This document shows positions 54,533 through 63,461 of a DNA stretch of 64,000 nt, piece by piece. The stretch's first letter is position 1; every line of letters begins with the position of its first letter. Both the position numbers and the translations under genes were made by a program. The notes under the pieces were generated by a model. It ran no database searches. It saw nothing but the letters and a program-made list of their open reading frames with translations, and was not told where the DNA came from. The stretch lies in contig NZ_JABTEL010000001.1 of assembly GCF_013285155.1 (NCBI RefSeq), forward strand, positions 372,001 through 436,000. The letters run 5' to 3'. Source of the stretch: Winogradskyella undariae (GTDB lineage: Bacteria; Bacteroidota; Bacteroidia; Flavobacteriales; Flavobacteriaceae).

Positions 54533-54568
54533 AAAAAAGGGTTAGATGTGAGTCTAACCCTTTTTTAT
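54533..54568 (+). terminator. bidirectional terminator after PepSY copy 2
   Basis: A perfect 14-bp stem (54533-54546 with 54553-54566, core GGGTTAGA/TCTAACCC) has A and T runs on both sides. It also serves the convergent kinase gene. Confidence 0.9.
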
Positions 54569-54629
54569 AGTTATGGTATTAACTTGTAATATTCTAATGC
54601 AAGACTATAATTTATATTTAATCAGCTAC

Positions 54630-55244
54630 TTAAAATAAACCATTAATTTCAGCATCAATTCTATTGATAATATCTCCTAAATCTTCGGGATTATCAACAA
54701 AATCAAGATTATCTACATCGATAATCAGTAAATTTCCTTTATCATATTTAGAAATCCAAGCCTCATAACGTTCATTTAATCGGCTTAAATAATCGATACT
54801 AATTGTGTTTTCGTAATCACGACCACGTTTGTGAATCTGTTTCACTAAGTTAGGGATAGAACTGCGTAAATAAATAAGTAAATCGGGCCCTTTTACGTAA
54901 GATTCCATCAATTGAAAAAGAGATGAGTAATTCTCAAAATCACGATTTGTCATCAATCCCATAGCATGTAAGTTGGGTGCGAAAATATGTGCATCTTCAT
55001 AGATAGTTCTATCTTGAATGATTTCTTTCCCGCTATCGTGAATTTGGTTGACTTGGCGAAATCTACTATTTAAGAAATACACCTGTAAGTTAAAACTCCA
55101 ACGTTCCATCTGATTGTAAAAATCATCTAAATAAGGGTTGTCAACCACGTCTTCCAACTGCGCTTCCCATTTAAAGTGTTTGGCGAGTAACTTTGTGAGC
55201 GTTGTTTTTCCGGCTCCTATATTTCCAGCAATAGCAACATGCAT
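54630..55244 (-). CDS. deoxynucleoside kinase
   Basis: This 204-residue cytosolic kinase phosphorylates deoxynucleosides for salvage. The P-loop GNIGAGKTT is at residues 7-15, then the substrate region EDVVDNPYLDDFY, the QDRTIYEDAHIFA motif with the ERS-like segment, and the lid region HKRGRDYEN. It resembles dGK/dAK-type enzymes of Bacteroidota, but base preference cannot be read. It lies 3 bp after the gene for a secreted protein, so they share a transcript. Confidence 0.94.
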   Translation of the reverse strand: MHVAIAGNIGAGKTTLTKLLAKHFKWEAQLEDVVDNPYLDDFYNQMERWSFNLQVYFLNSRFRQVNQIHDSGKEIIQDRTIYEDAHIFAPNLHAMGLMTNRDFENYSSLFQLMESYVKGPDLLIYLRSSIPNLVKQIHKRGRDYENTISIDYLSRLNERYEAWISKYDKGNLLIIDVDNLDFVDNPEDLGDIINRIDAEINGLF

Positions 55245-55247
55245 AAT

Positions 55248-56042
55248 CTATTCTATTTTTAATTGGTAATGACGTAGTGAATTTTTGTGGTAAAGATACA
55301 AGCTTTCATTCGTTACCAAAAACTGTTTTATTAAAAAAAAGGAATGCTTTATCGGTTGAATTGTAGATTCATTTTTTTCTAAGAAATATAACTTGTTGTT
55401 AGACTTTAAAAATAAATGTGCCTCACTAAAAGCTAAACTCTCGTAATTCTCGTTTTTTATTTTTTGTATCAAGCTGCCGAAGTAGTTATAAACGTAAAGA
55501 AAATTTTCGGTCAATAAATAACAATAGTTATAGTCACTTTTTAGGTCTAGAACTCTAGACTGAATAGGCATTGTTTTTAATTTGATTTTTTTGTTTTGAA
55601 AATCATATAATTCTAAATATTTATAATCTTCATTAAAAATCCAAAATGAATTGTTGTAAGCAGAAGAAACAAAAGAGATGTTTTTATAAGGTTGTGTTGT
55701 ATTAAAGTCAATTTTTGCAATTTCAGCCAAACGATTATCTAAAACGACAACGGTATTAAAATCTTCATAAAATAGATTTATTTTTAGTGGATTAAAGGTA
55801 TTTGCAGAGGTTATTTCACCTAGCTGAAAATTAGCATAGGTAATTATTGTATCCTTAGTTTTTTTATGAAATGAATTGTTTTTGCTAGTATAATAAAGTG
55901 TTCCAAAATTATCGACTCCAAAAATAGATTTAGCTTCAATTTTTATAGAATCTTTTAAGATAGCAGTAATCTGTTTTTTAGATTTCTGCTGAGAGAAGCT
56001 GAAAAAGCTAAATAAAACGCATACATAAAATAGCTTGTTCAT
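55248..56042 (-). CDS. secreted propeller-like protein of unknown function
   Basis: This 264-residue protein has a signal peptide (ends FSFSQQ). The remainder consists of beta-strand-rich stretches with aromatic residues, suggestive of a small propeller (YLELYDFQNKKIKL, SDYNYCYLLTENFLYVYN, FSEAHLFLKSNNKLYFLE). I do not recognise the family. It sits between the RprXY-like system (62 bp after the response regulator gene) and the deoxynucleoside kinase (3-bp gap), all on one strand. Confidence 0.72.
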   Translation of the reverse strand: MNKLFYVCVLFSFFSFSQQKSKKQITAILKDSIKIEAKSIFGVDNFGTLYYTSKNNSFHKKTKDTIITYANFQLGEITSANTFNPLKINLFYEDFNTVVVLDNRLAEIAKIDFNTTQPYKNISFVSSAYNNSFWIFNEDYKYLELYDFQNKKIKLKTMPIQSRVLDLKSDYNYCYLLTENFLYVYNYFGSLIQKIKNENYESLAFSEAHLFLKSNNKLYFLEKNESTIQPIKHSFFLIKQFLVTNESLYLYHKNSLRHYQLKIE

Positions 56043-56104
56043 AGTTCTTGGTGCAATAAGTTATGAAAAATACGAAAATTGTAGCATTTTAGATGTGTTA
56101 AATC

Positions 56105-56788
56105 CTAATCCGTTAACTTATATCCAAATCCACGTACATTTATAATCTGAATACTTTCATCCTTACTCAGTTTCTTACGGAGTTTACTAATAAAGACATC
56201 CATACTTCTTGCAGAGAAAAAATCATCTGTTCCCCAAAGTTTATTTAGAATAAGTGAACGGTCTAAAACTTGATTTTTATTTTTTACTAAATGAAACAAT
56301 AAATGAGCTTCTCTATGTGTGAGTTGAACAGGTGCTTCGCTTTTAAATTTTAATTGCTGCTTAGGGAAATCAAACGTAAATGCACCAAGTGTTGTAATTT
56401 CTGAAGTTTTCTGAACTTTTGTTCTGCCTACCAAATTACGAACTCTTACAATAAGCTCTTCCATGCTAAATGGTTTTTTAAGGTAATCATTAGCACCGAT
56501 AGAAAATCCTTCAACCACATCTGCTGTTTGCGATTTTGCAGTTAAAAATATAATAGGAATAGTATCATCTATAGTTCTAATTTCTTTAGCTAAAGTAAAG
56601 CCATCTTTCTTAGGCATCATAATATCTAAAACCAGAATTTCTGGTACATCCGATAGATATTTATTATAAGCTATTTCTCCATTTTCGCAGAGTATAACTT
56701 CAAAATCACGGGTTTCAAGACTCTCTTTTATAATTTGTCCTAAAGCGGCTTCATCTTCCGCTAATAATAATTTAATTTTATTAGTCAT
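56105..56788 (-). CDS. OmpR-family response regulator (RprY-like)
   Basis: This 227-residue regulator has receiver acids (AEDEA), phospho-acceptor Asp55 in LVLDIMMPKKDG, the Thr of FLTAKS and KPF. A winged-helix output domain follows (LTHREAHLLFHLVKNKNQVLDRS to IINVRGFGYKLTD). It resembles Bacteroides RprY in overall sequence. Its start overlaps the kinase gene by 8 bases. Phased TTAAC boxes in the control region of the divergent operon are candidate binding sites. Confidence 0.94.
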   Translation of the reverse strand: MTNKIKLLLAEDEAALGQIIKESLETRDFEVILCENGEIAYNKYLSDVPEILVLDIMMPKKDGFTLAKEIRTIDDTIPIIFLTAKSQTADVVEGFSIGANDYLKKPFSMEELIVRVRNLVGRTKVQKTSEITTLGAFTFDFPKQQLKFKSEAPVQLTHREAHLLFHLVKNKNQVLDRSLILNKLWGTDDFFSARSMDVFISKLRKKLSKDESIQIINVRGFGYKLTD

Positions 56789-58319
56789 TAGGGAGTGTGA
56801 TTTTAAATGTGGTTAAATTTTTATTTAAATCGAGTGCGATAGAACCGTTGTGTTTTTCAATAATAGTTTTGGTGTAATATAAGCCAATACCAAAACCTTT
56901 TACATCATGCGTGTTTCCTTTTGGTACACGGTAGAATTTATCAAATATTTGATTTTTATTTTCGTTGTTCAGGCTATTTCCGTTATCTGAAATTAAAATA
57001 TCGAAGCTGTTTTTCTTCGTCTTTAATTCTGTGGTTATTATTGCACCTCCATATTTTACGGCATTATCTAAAATGTTATTTAAGGCATTTTCAACATGAA
57101 AGATATCTGCATTTACAATTAAACTTTTAAGTTGAATATTACTGTTAAATGTCTTTTTAGGAAATTGAATCTTATACTTACTAACCAAAGCATCAAGTAA
57201 ACTAGTGATATCAAAATTTTCTTTATTCAAGTCTAAATTGTTGCTGTCTAGTGTTGCAGTTTCAAGTAGTTTTTCGACCATAACATTTAACTTTCCTAAT
57301 TGAGTGGAAGACATATTGAGATACTTTTTGGTTTTTTCTTTATCATCAATGCCGTTAAAGTTACTAATGCTTTCAATAGCTGCACTAATCGTAGCAATTG
57401 GCGTTTTAAACTCATGTGTAATATTACTGATAAGGTCATTTTTTACTTCGGCGAGTTGCTTCTGATGTTTTATGATTTTTAGGAGGTAGAATAAACTGCT
57501 AATTACGGCCAAAACTAATAACGTTGAAATTAGGATGCCTCCAAGAATGCGATATAAAATAGTTTTAGTGGTGTTAGTAAATAGAATGGTTAAAAAAGTA
57601 CCTTTTGGAAGGAATCTAGATTTTGTGTCTGTTTGCAAATAATCATCAGACATATGGTTAGGGTCCAATTCTGGTAAGGATCCGTTTACCTTAAAATAGT
57701 TAACGTCACGTTCAATGTCTTTATAATCTAAATAAAAGTCGACATTAATGCTTTTTCGTTCTAATTCTTTAGCTATTAATTCTTCAACAGCCTTAACATC
57801 GAGTGTGTCATTTTTTATCGAAATCATCACTTTAGAGGTGAGAAATTCGGCATTTTTTAAATTGACATCTTTATTGTTGTTTTTTAGACTATCTATTTTT
57901 AATTTAAATTGCTCTGCTGATAAGGGATTATGTTTTTTATTATGTGCTTCTGACATGGAATCTGCCTTGAATCCTCTAAACACAGTTATTCCTTCAATAG
58001 TATTTTTATCTAAAGAATCAAGGTTTGTAAACTCATTTTTAGATTCATCAATGGTTTTAAAAAATTTTTCCAGCTCACTACCTTCTTCGAAAGCATTTTT
58101 TTGTTGGTCGCCTTCAAGAATAAAACCAAAAGTGGTGCGCTCTGCTAAAGCTGCGTAATAATCATCTACCGCTTTATCTAAGCTGACTTGTACATCGTTT
58201 ATTAATTGCTGTTTATTGGTTTGGTAATTTTTGTAGTTCCAATAGACTTGTATGCTAATCGTGGCAGCAATTACGACAATAATGGTATATAAAATCCACC
58301 TGTATCTTTTATTATTCAT
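56781..58319 (-). CDS. sensor histidine kinase (RprX-like)
   Basis: This 512-residue membrane kinase has helices at about 8-27 and 250-281 that enclose a large periplasmic domain (about 220 residues) rich in Asp, Lys and Glu. The phospho-acceptor is His302 in SNITHEFKTPIATISAAIES. The ATPase domain shows ENALNNILDNAVKYG, ISDNGNSL and KGFGIGLYYTKTI. It is coupled to the following regulator by an 8-base overlap. It is divergent from the small secreted protein, GLPGLI and receptor-like genes. Confidence 0.94.
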   Translation of the reverse strand: MNNKRYRWILYTIIVVIAATISIQVYWNYKNYQTNKQQLINDVQVSLDKAVDDYYAALAERTTFGFILEGDQQKNAFEEGSELEKFFKTIDESKNEFTNLDSLDKNTIEGITVFRGFKADSMSEAHNKKHNPLSAEQFKLKIDSLKNNNKDVNLKNAEFLTSKVMISIKNDTLDVKAVEELIAKELERKSINVDFYLDYKDIERDVNYFKVNGSLPELDPNHMSDDYLQTDTKSRFLPKGTFLTILFTNTTKTILYRILGGILISTLLVLAVISSLFYLLKIIKHQKQLAEVKNDLISNITHEFKTPIATISAAIESISNFNGIDDKEKTKKYLNMSSTQLGKLNVMVEKLLETATLDSNNLDLNKENFDITSLLDALVSKYKIQFPKKTFNSNIQLKSLIVNADIFHVENALNNILDNAVKYGGAIITTELKTKKNSFDILISDNGNSLNNENKNQIFDKFYRVPKGNTHDVKGFGIGLYYTKTIIEKHNGSIALDLNKNLTTFKITLPND

Positions 58320-58359
58320 ATTTCAAATGTATAAAGTTATTATTTAGTAAAAGTTATTG

Positions 58360-58415
58360 GTTAACACACGTTAACACTAGTTAACCTAAAAATAGAATTG
58401 GTGTTGAGATATTTG
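58360..58415 (+). promoter_or_regulatory. three phased GTTAAC boxes and -7-like box upstream of 58444
   Basis: GTTAAC occurs at 58360, 58370 and 58380, exactly 10 bp apart, in the divergent region between the RprX-like kinase and the GLPGLI operon. GATATTTG (58408-58415) is a one-mismatch -7 box 22 bases further on. Direct repeats one helical turn apart are the usual target form for OmpR-family regulators. Confidence 0.6.
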
Positions 58416-58443
58416 TAGGGTATTAATTATAAAACCATAAAAA

Positions 58444-58836
58444 ATGAAATCAAAGATTCGTGACTGTTTTAGTCTAAAAAAAGTATTCACTTGTTTCGTA
58501 TTATTAATTTCTATTGTTGGATATAGTCAGTCTAAAGTTGAAGACAAATCAGTAAAAATTGATGCGATTAGTATTGAGGTTACAATTGATTCCTTTGAAG
58601 AATTAGAATCTACTTTTAAAGCGGAAGATTTAGATGGGTTATTTAAAATGATGGATGGAAATGAAGAATTAAGTTTTACTTTAAACTGTAGCTTTTCAGA
58701 GGATAAGGATAATTTAAAAGGTAGCATGACTTATACTGTTGTAGGAAGTACAAATGAAAAATCAAAATTTCTAAAGAATATTGAAAAAATGAAAGCTACA
58801 GTATTGAAATTTTATAATTTAAAAAACAGAAAATAA
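58444..58836 (+). CDS. small secreted protein of unknown function
   Basis: This 130-residue protein has a signal sequence (about residues 13-28, ending VGYSQ) and an acidic, strand- and helix-rich body (EELESTFKAEDLDGLFKMM, then LKGSMTYTVVGSTNEKSKF). I do not recognise the family. It is the first gene of the operon, overlapping the first GLPGLI gene by one base (TAATG), and it lies behind the phased GTTAAC boxes. Confidence 0.75.
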   Translation: MKSKIRDCFSLKKVFTCFVLLISIVGYSQSKVEDKSVKIDAISIEVTIDSFEELESTFKAEDLDGLFKMMDGNEELSFTLNCSFSEDKDNLKGSMTYTVVGSTNEKSKFLKNIEKMKATVLKFYNLKNRK

Positions 58837-59684
58837 TGACAACAATTACTAGAATTCTAATTTTTATATTAATAGGAGTCGTTTCATCTGTTAACGCTCA
58901 AGATTTTCAAGGTGTAGCGACATACAAAACCCAACGAAAAATTGATATTAAGATGGATAGCACCAAAATGAATGATGCTATGCAGAAGCAAATGATGGAA
59001 ATGATGAAGAAGCAATTCCAAAAAACCTATACATTAACTTTTGATAAATCTTCATCTTTATACCAGCAAGAAGCGGAGTTAGATAAACCACAAGTAGGAG
59101 GCGGTTTTCAGATGTCTTTTGGTAGTAGTGGGTCTGATGTGTTTTATAAAAACGTCAAGAATAAAACTTATGTTGATCAAAAAGAAACTATGGGGAAAAA
59201 TTTCTTAATCAAAGATTCTATATCTCCAATTGAATGGCAATTAGAATCCGATACTAAACATATTGGTGAGTACATGTGTTTTAAAGCCACCTTTACAAAA
59301 CAAGTTCCTAAAGTAAATTTAAACTTTAATAGTAATTCAACAATAGATAATGAAGATGATGAAGAAAAGAAACCTGAAATGGAAGATCGTACTATTACAG
59401 CTTGGTACACCCCTCAAATTCCAGTGAGTAATGGTCCAGCAAAATACCAAGGATTGCCAGGATTAATTTTAGAAGTACATGATGGAAAATTAACTATTAT
59501 CTGTAGTCAAATTGTTATCAATCCAAAAGAAAAAGTAGAGATTGAAGAACCAACGAAAGGTAAAGAAGTTAATCAAAAAGAGTACAATGATATTATGGAG
59601 AAGAAAACTAAAGAAATGATGGAGCGGTATGCACCAAGCAGAGGATCGAAAGATGGAGCAATTCATATATCAATAGGTGGTTAA
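58836..59684 (+). CDS. GLPGLI family protein, copy 1
   Basis: This 282-residue secreted protein has a signal peptide (ends SVNAQD) and the family hallmark GLPGLI inside YQGLPGLILEVHDG, preceded by AWYTPQIPVSNGP. The middle contains Met- and Lys-rich helices. GLPGLI proteins are Bacteroidota-specific envelope proteins of unknown function, often found beside outer-membrane receptor genes, as here. It is translationally coupled to the small upstream gene. Confidence 0.93.
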   Translation: MTTITRILIFILIGVVSSVNAQDFQGVATYKTQRKIDIKMDSTKMNDAMQKQMMEMMKKQFQKTYTLTFDKSSSLYQQEAELDKPQVGGGFQMSFGSSGSDVFYKNVKNKTYVDQKETMGKNFLIKDSISPIEWQLESDTKHIGEYMCFKATFTKQVPKVNLNFNSNSTIDNEDDEEKKPEMEDRTITAWYTPQIPVSNGPAKYQGLPGLILEVHDGKLTIICSQIVINPKEKVEIEEPTKGKEVNQKEYNDIMEKKTKEMMERYAPSRGSKDGAIHISIGG

Positions 59685-59689
59685 TTTTC

Positions 59690-59705
59690 TTAACACAAGT
59701 TTAAC
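59690..59705 (+). promoter_or_regulatory. paired TTAAC boxes upstream of GLPGLI copy 2
   Basis: TTAAC at 59690-59694 and 59701-59705 are direct repeats 11 bp apart. The first has TTAACACAAG, close to the TTAACACACG of the upstream cluster. They lie 90-105 bases before the start at 59795. Confidence 0.4.
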
Positions 59706-59794
59706 AAGTTGAGGCTTTACTTTTCTTCATTTAGGGAGTCTTATGGAGGTAAGATTAACTTAATTCGTTATTGAATTTAACTAGAATACTAAAA

Positions 59795-60658
59795 ATGAAG
59801 AAATTACCGCTAAAAATAGCATTGTTGCTAACTGTACTTTTTGCAAGTTCTAATTTATTTGCACAAGATTTTCAAGGAAAAGCATATTACATATCTAAAA
59901 CGACTATGGATATGGACCAATTTGGAGGACAAGACATGACTCCAGAACGAAAAAAGCAACTTCAAGAACGAATGAAAAGCTTTTTAGAAAAAGAATATAC
60001 TTTAATTTTTTCTAAATCAGAATCTATTTATAAAGAAGAAGAAAAATTAGAAGCTCCTGGTTCTGGAGGTGGAAGAAGAGGTTTTGGTGCTAGTTTATCA
60101 GGAGGTCCTAAGTATAAAAATGTTCAGACTAAAGAAGTTATTCAAGATCAAGAGTTTTTTGGAAAACAGTTTTTAATTAAAGACGAGTTGAAGGATTTAA
60201 AGTGGACAATGGGTACGGAAACAAAACAAATTGGTCAATATACCTGTTTTAAAGCTACTGCGACTGTAGTTCCTAGTGGATTAGATATTAGTAGTTTTAG
60301 AGGTCCAAGAGGAAGAAATGATGATAAATCAAAAGATTCTACAAATTCTAAAGAGCCAGTTGAACCTAAAACAATAGAGGTAGTTGCTTGGTACACGCCA
60401 CAAATTCCTGTTAACCAAGGTCCAGATGATTATTGGGGTTTACCAGGCTTAATTTTAGAAGTTAATGCAGATCGTACAACAATTCTTTGTACTAAAATTG
60501 TTTTAAATCCTACTGAAAAGGAAACTATAGAAAAGCCTAAAAAAGGTGAAGAGGTAACACAGACGGAATACACTGAAATTACGACTAAGAAGTTGGAAGA
60601 GATGCGGGAAAATTTCGGAGGACGTGGTGGCCGTGGAGGTGGACGCGGTAGAAATTAA
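59795..60658 (+). CDS. GLPGLI family protein, copy 2, with Arg-Gly tail
   Basis: This is a 287-residue paralogue of copy 1. The ATG at 59795 begins a good signal peptide (MKKLPLK to NLFAQD); a TTG eight codons earlier is less likely. The hallmark is YWGLPGLILEVNAD with AWYTPQIPVNQGP before it. It ends in a glycine- and arginine-rich tail (GGRGGRGGGRGRN) not present in copy 1. Function is unknown. The receptor-like gene follows 73 bp later. Confidence 0.92.
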   Translation: MKKLPLKIALLLTVLFASSNLFAQDFQGKAYYISKTTMDMDQFGGQDMTPERKKQLQERMKSFLEKEYTLIFSKSESIYKEEEKLEAPGSGGGRRGFGASLSGGPKYKNVQTKEVIQDQEFFGKQFLIKDELKDLKWTMGTETKQIGQYTCFKATATVVPSGLDISSFRGPRGRNDDKSKDSTNSKEPVEPKTIEVVAWYTPQIPVNQGPDDYWGLPGLILEVNADRTTILCTKIVLNPTEKETIEKPKKGEEVTQTEYTEITTKKLEEMRENFGGRGGRGGGRGRN

Positions 60659-60731
60659 AAATAGAATACATACACTAGTGAAGAGTGAAATTTAACCCCA
60701 CTCTAAATTACCAACCAAAGAAATTGTTTAT

Positions 60732-63461
60732 ATGAAAAATATTTTAACGCTACTATTTACTTTAGTAGTTATGAGTTCTTATGCTCAAATTAAAATGCAA
60801 GGAGTTGTAAGAGATAGTATTGGTGAGCCTTTAGAATTGGCCAATATTATTGCGATTAATAAAGAGTCTAATGCATTAGAATCTTATGCTATTACTGATG
60901 CTAATGGAAAATACGTTATTTCATTAGGGAAAAACGGAAATTATAATATTCAAGTAAGTTATATAGGTTTAAAATCTGTTGATGCTATTGTAGAATCTAA
61001 AGAGGTAGATATAATAAAGAATTTTGATTTGCGATCAGACAATATGCTTGATGCTGTTGAGTTAACGTATGAAATGCCTGTAACTGTTAAAGGTGATACT
61101 ATAATATATAATGCAGATTCTTTTAAGAGTGGTACAGAACGAAAGCTAGAAGATGTACTTAAAAAATTACCAGGAGTTGAGATAACAGCAGATGGAAAGA
61201 TAGAAGTTGAAGGAAAAGAAGTGACCAAACTTATGGTTAATGGTAAAGATTTCTTTGATGGGGATTCTAAATTAGCAACTCAAAATATACCTTCAAATGC
61301 CGTAGATAAAATTCAAGTTTTACGTAATTATGCAGAAGTAGGTCAGTTAAGTGGTGTTCAAAATAATCAAGATAACGTAGCTATAAACATTAAGCTAAAA
61401 GAAGGTAAAGAAAACTTTTGGTTTGGAAATATTACAGCAGGTGGAGGTGTTGCTCCATCACCAAATGATAATTTGTATTTAGTTCAGCCAAAATTATTTT
61501 ATTACAGTCCAAAGTATAGTATCAATGTTATTGGAGATTTAAATAATACAGGTGAAGTGGCATTAACAGGTCGAGATATTAGAAACTTTGGAGGTGGGTT
61601 TAGAAGCCCAAGCTCTGGTAGTGGAACAAGTATTGATCTTGGAGATAATGGATTGAGTGGTTTAACTAATGTAGATGATTCTCAATCTGTAGAATCTAAA
61701 TTGGCCGCAGTTAATTTTAGTTATGCACCAAATAAAGCATTAGACTTAAGTGGTTTTTTAATTTATAATGCAAATCGTTTAAAAACTAGAGAAGAAAGTT
61801 TTGTGCGTTATACAAATCCTGAATTGGGAATTCCAGATGAAGAAACTGTACAAACAGGTAGAGAAGCAACGAATCAAGGTTTAGCTAAATTAAGTGCAAG
61901 CTATAAGCCAAATGCTAATCATCAGTTAAATTATGATGTTTTAGGTAGAATTTCTGATGATTCTGAAATTCAAAACGAATTTTCTTCAGTCGTAGGAAAT
62001 ACAAATCAAATAGATGAAGCAAAACCTTTTAGTATCAATCAAAATGTAAATTATTACTATACGTTAAACGAGAATAATATTTTTGCTTTTGAAGCACAAC
62101 ATTTACTAAAAGATGAAGATCCTTTTTATAATGTAACAGGTTTAAAAGATGAAGATGCTTTCGAGGTAACAGCAGATTCTTTAGGTTTAAACAGGCTTCA
62201 ATCCACTTACGATATTAACCAAGAAAGACGTATTAAATCTAATCAGCTAGATGCTAAATTAGATTATTATAATATTTTAAATTCAAAAAGTAATATCAAC
62301 TTAACTTTAGGTACTATTTTAAGTCATCAGAAATTCAATTCTAATATCTTTCAATTTTTAGATGATGGTTCATATTTTGATCCAACTTCAAGTTTGGTAA
62401 ATGCTGATGGTGAATTATTACGAAACGAAAATGACGTAGAATATAATTTTAGTGATGTTTATTTAGGTTTTCATTACAGATTAAAAACAGGAAAATTTAC
62501 AATTACTCCAGGTTTTACTGTTCATGCTTATGGAAATAAAAACACGCAATTTGGAGAAACATATAAAGATAATTTCTTTAGAGTGTTGCCAGATTTTGAA
62601 ACTCAAATTCAATTTAAAAAGAGTGAAAGTTTAACGTTCCGTTATAATATGCAAAACTCTTTTACAGATGTAACAAGTTTAGCAGAAGGTTTAGTTTTAA
62701 ATAATTATAATAGTCTGCAGTATGGTGAGTCGCAATTGCAAAACTCTTTATCACATAACTTAAACCTACGTTATTTTAGCTTTAATTTATTTAATTACAC
62801 CAATGTATTTGCCTTTCTTAATTATAATAAAAATATTGATCAAATAAGATCATATACTAATTTTGATAATGTTATTAGAACCAATACATATTTCAATTCT
62901 AATTTTGCAGATGAAAGTGTAACAGCTAGTGGTCGTATACAGCGTACCTATGGTAAGTTTAAAGCAAGCATGCGTGTAGGTTATAATTATAGTAAGAGTA
63001 ATCAATTTATACAAGATGTAAGATCTATAAATGAAACGTTTTCTCAAACTTATACACCGGGATTAAGTACTAATTTTAGAGAAGCACCAAATGTAAGTTT
63101 AAGCTATAGATACAGTGTGTCAGATACAAAGCAGGGTGCTGATAATGATACGCAATTTATCACAAGTGCTCCATCTATAGATTTTGATGCTTATATATGG
63201 AAGTCTTTAACGTTAAGAACAGATTATTCATACACAAGCCAAAGTAGTAATGTAAGTGATACTCAGTCTTATCAAACATGGAATGCTAGTTTAGCATATA
63301 GAAAGGATCAAGACGCAAAATGGGAGTATGAACTTAAAGCAACCAACTTATTAAATATAGATTCTGAAGTTAGTAATGGTTCGAGTAATATTTCTGTATA
63401 CAGTTCAGAGACGTTTATTTTGCCTAGGTTTATTACTTTTAGGTTGACTTATACACTGTAA
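60732..63461 (+). CDS. TonB-receptor-like outer-membrane beta-barrel protein
   Basis: This 909-residue outer-membrane protein has a signal peptide (ends SSYAQI), a carboxypeptidase-regulatory-like domain (about 20-100, VRDSIGEPLELANIIAI), a plug-like domain (about 115-225, KLPGVEITADGKIEVEGKEV) and a long barrel ending in the aromatic C-terminus FRLTYTL. It fits the outer-membrane beta-barrel family 3 often paired with GLPGLI proteins. No TonB box was clearly seen. The ligand is unknown, and it is probably part of the same regulated unit as the GLPGLI genes. Confidence 0.9.
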   Translation: MKNILTLLFTLVVMSSYAQIKMQGVVRDSIGEPLELANIIAINKESNALESYAITDANGKYVISLGKNGNYNIQVSYIGLKSVDAIVESKEVDIIKNFDLRSDNMLDAVELTYEMPVTVKGDTIIYNADSFKSGTERKLEDVLKKLPGVEITADGKIEVEGKEVTKLMVNGKDFFDGDSKLATQNIPSNAVDKIQVLRNYAEVGQLSGVQNNQDNVAINIKLKEGKENFWFGNITAGGGVAPSPNDNLYLVQPKLFYYSPKYSINVIGDLNNTGEVALTGRDIRNFGGGFRSPSSGSGTSIDLGDNGLSGLTNVDDSQSVESKLAAVNFSYAPNKALDLSGFLIYNANRLKTREESFVRYTNPELGIPDEETVQTGREATNQGLAKLSASYKPNANHQLNYDVLGRISDDSEIQNEFSSVVGNTNQIDEAKPFSINQNVNYYYTLNENNIFAFEAQHLLKDEDPFYNVTGLKDEDAFEVTADSLGLNRLQSTYDINQERRIKSNQLDAKLDYYNILNSKSNINLTLGTILSHQKFNSNIFQFLDDGSYFDPTSSLVNADGELLRNENDVEYNFSDVYLGFHYRLKTGKFTITPGFTVHAYGNKNTQFGETYKDNFFRVLPDFETQIQFKKSESLTFRYNMQNSFTDVTSLAEGLVLNNYNSLQYGESQLQNSLSHNLNLRYFSFNLFNYTNVFAFLNYNKNIDQIRSYTNFDNVIRTNTYFNSNFADESVTASGRIQRTYGKFKASMRVGYNYSKSNQFIQDVRSINETFSQTYTPGLSTNFREAPNVSLSYRYSVSDTKQGADNDTQFITSAPSIDFDAYIWKSLTLRTDYSYTSQSSNVSDTQSYQTWNASLAYRKDQDAKWEYELKATNLLNIDSEVSNGSSNISVYSSETFILPRFITFRLTYTL

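Noticed and set aside
57748..58158. 136-residue open frame on the plus strand inside the RprX-like kinase gene
   Set aside because: It lies wholly antisense to a clear kinase gene, has a Ser/Leu-rich composition typical of a shadow frame and shows no signal or motif.
60690..60720. Possible third TTAAC-type box upstream of the receptor-like gene
   Set aside because: Only one TTAAC is present and the next repeat position reads CTAAA, too weak to call.
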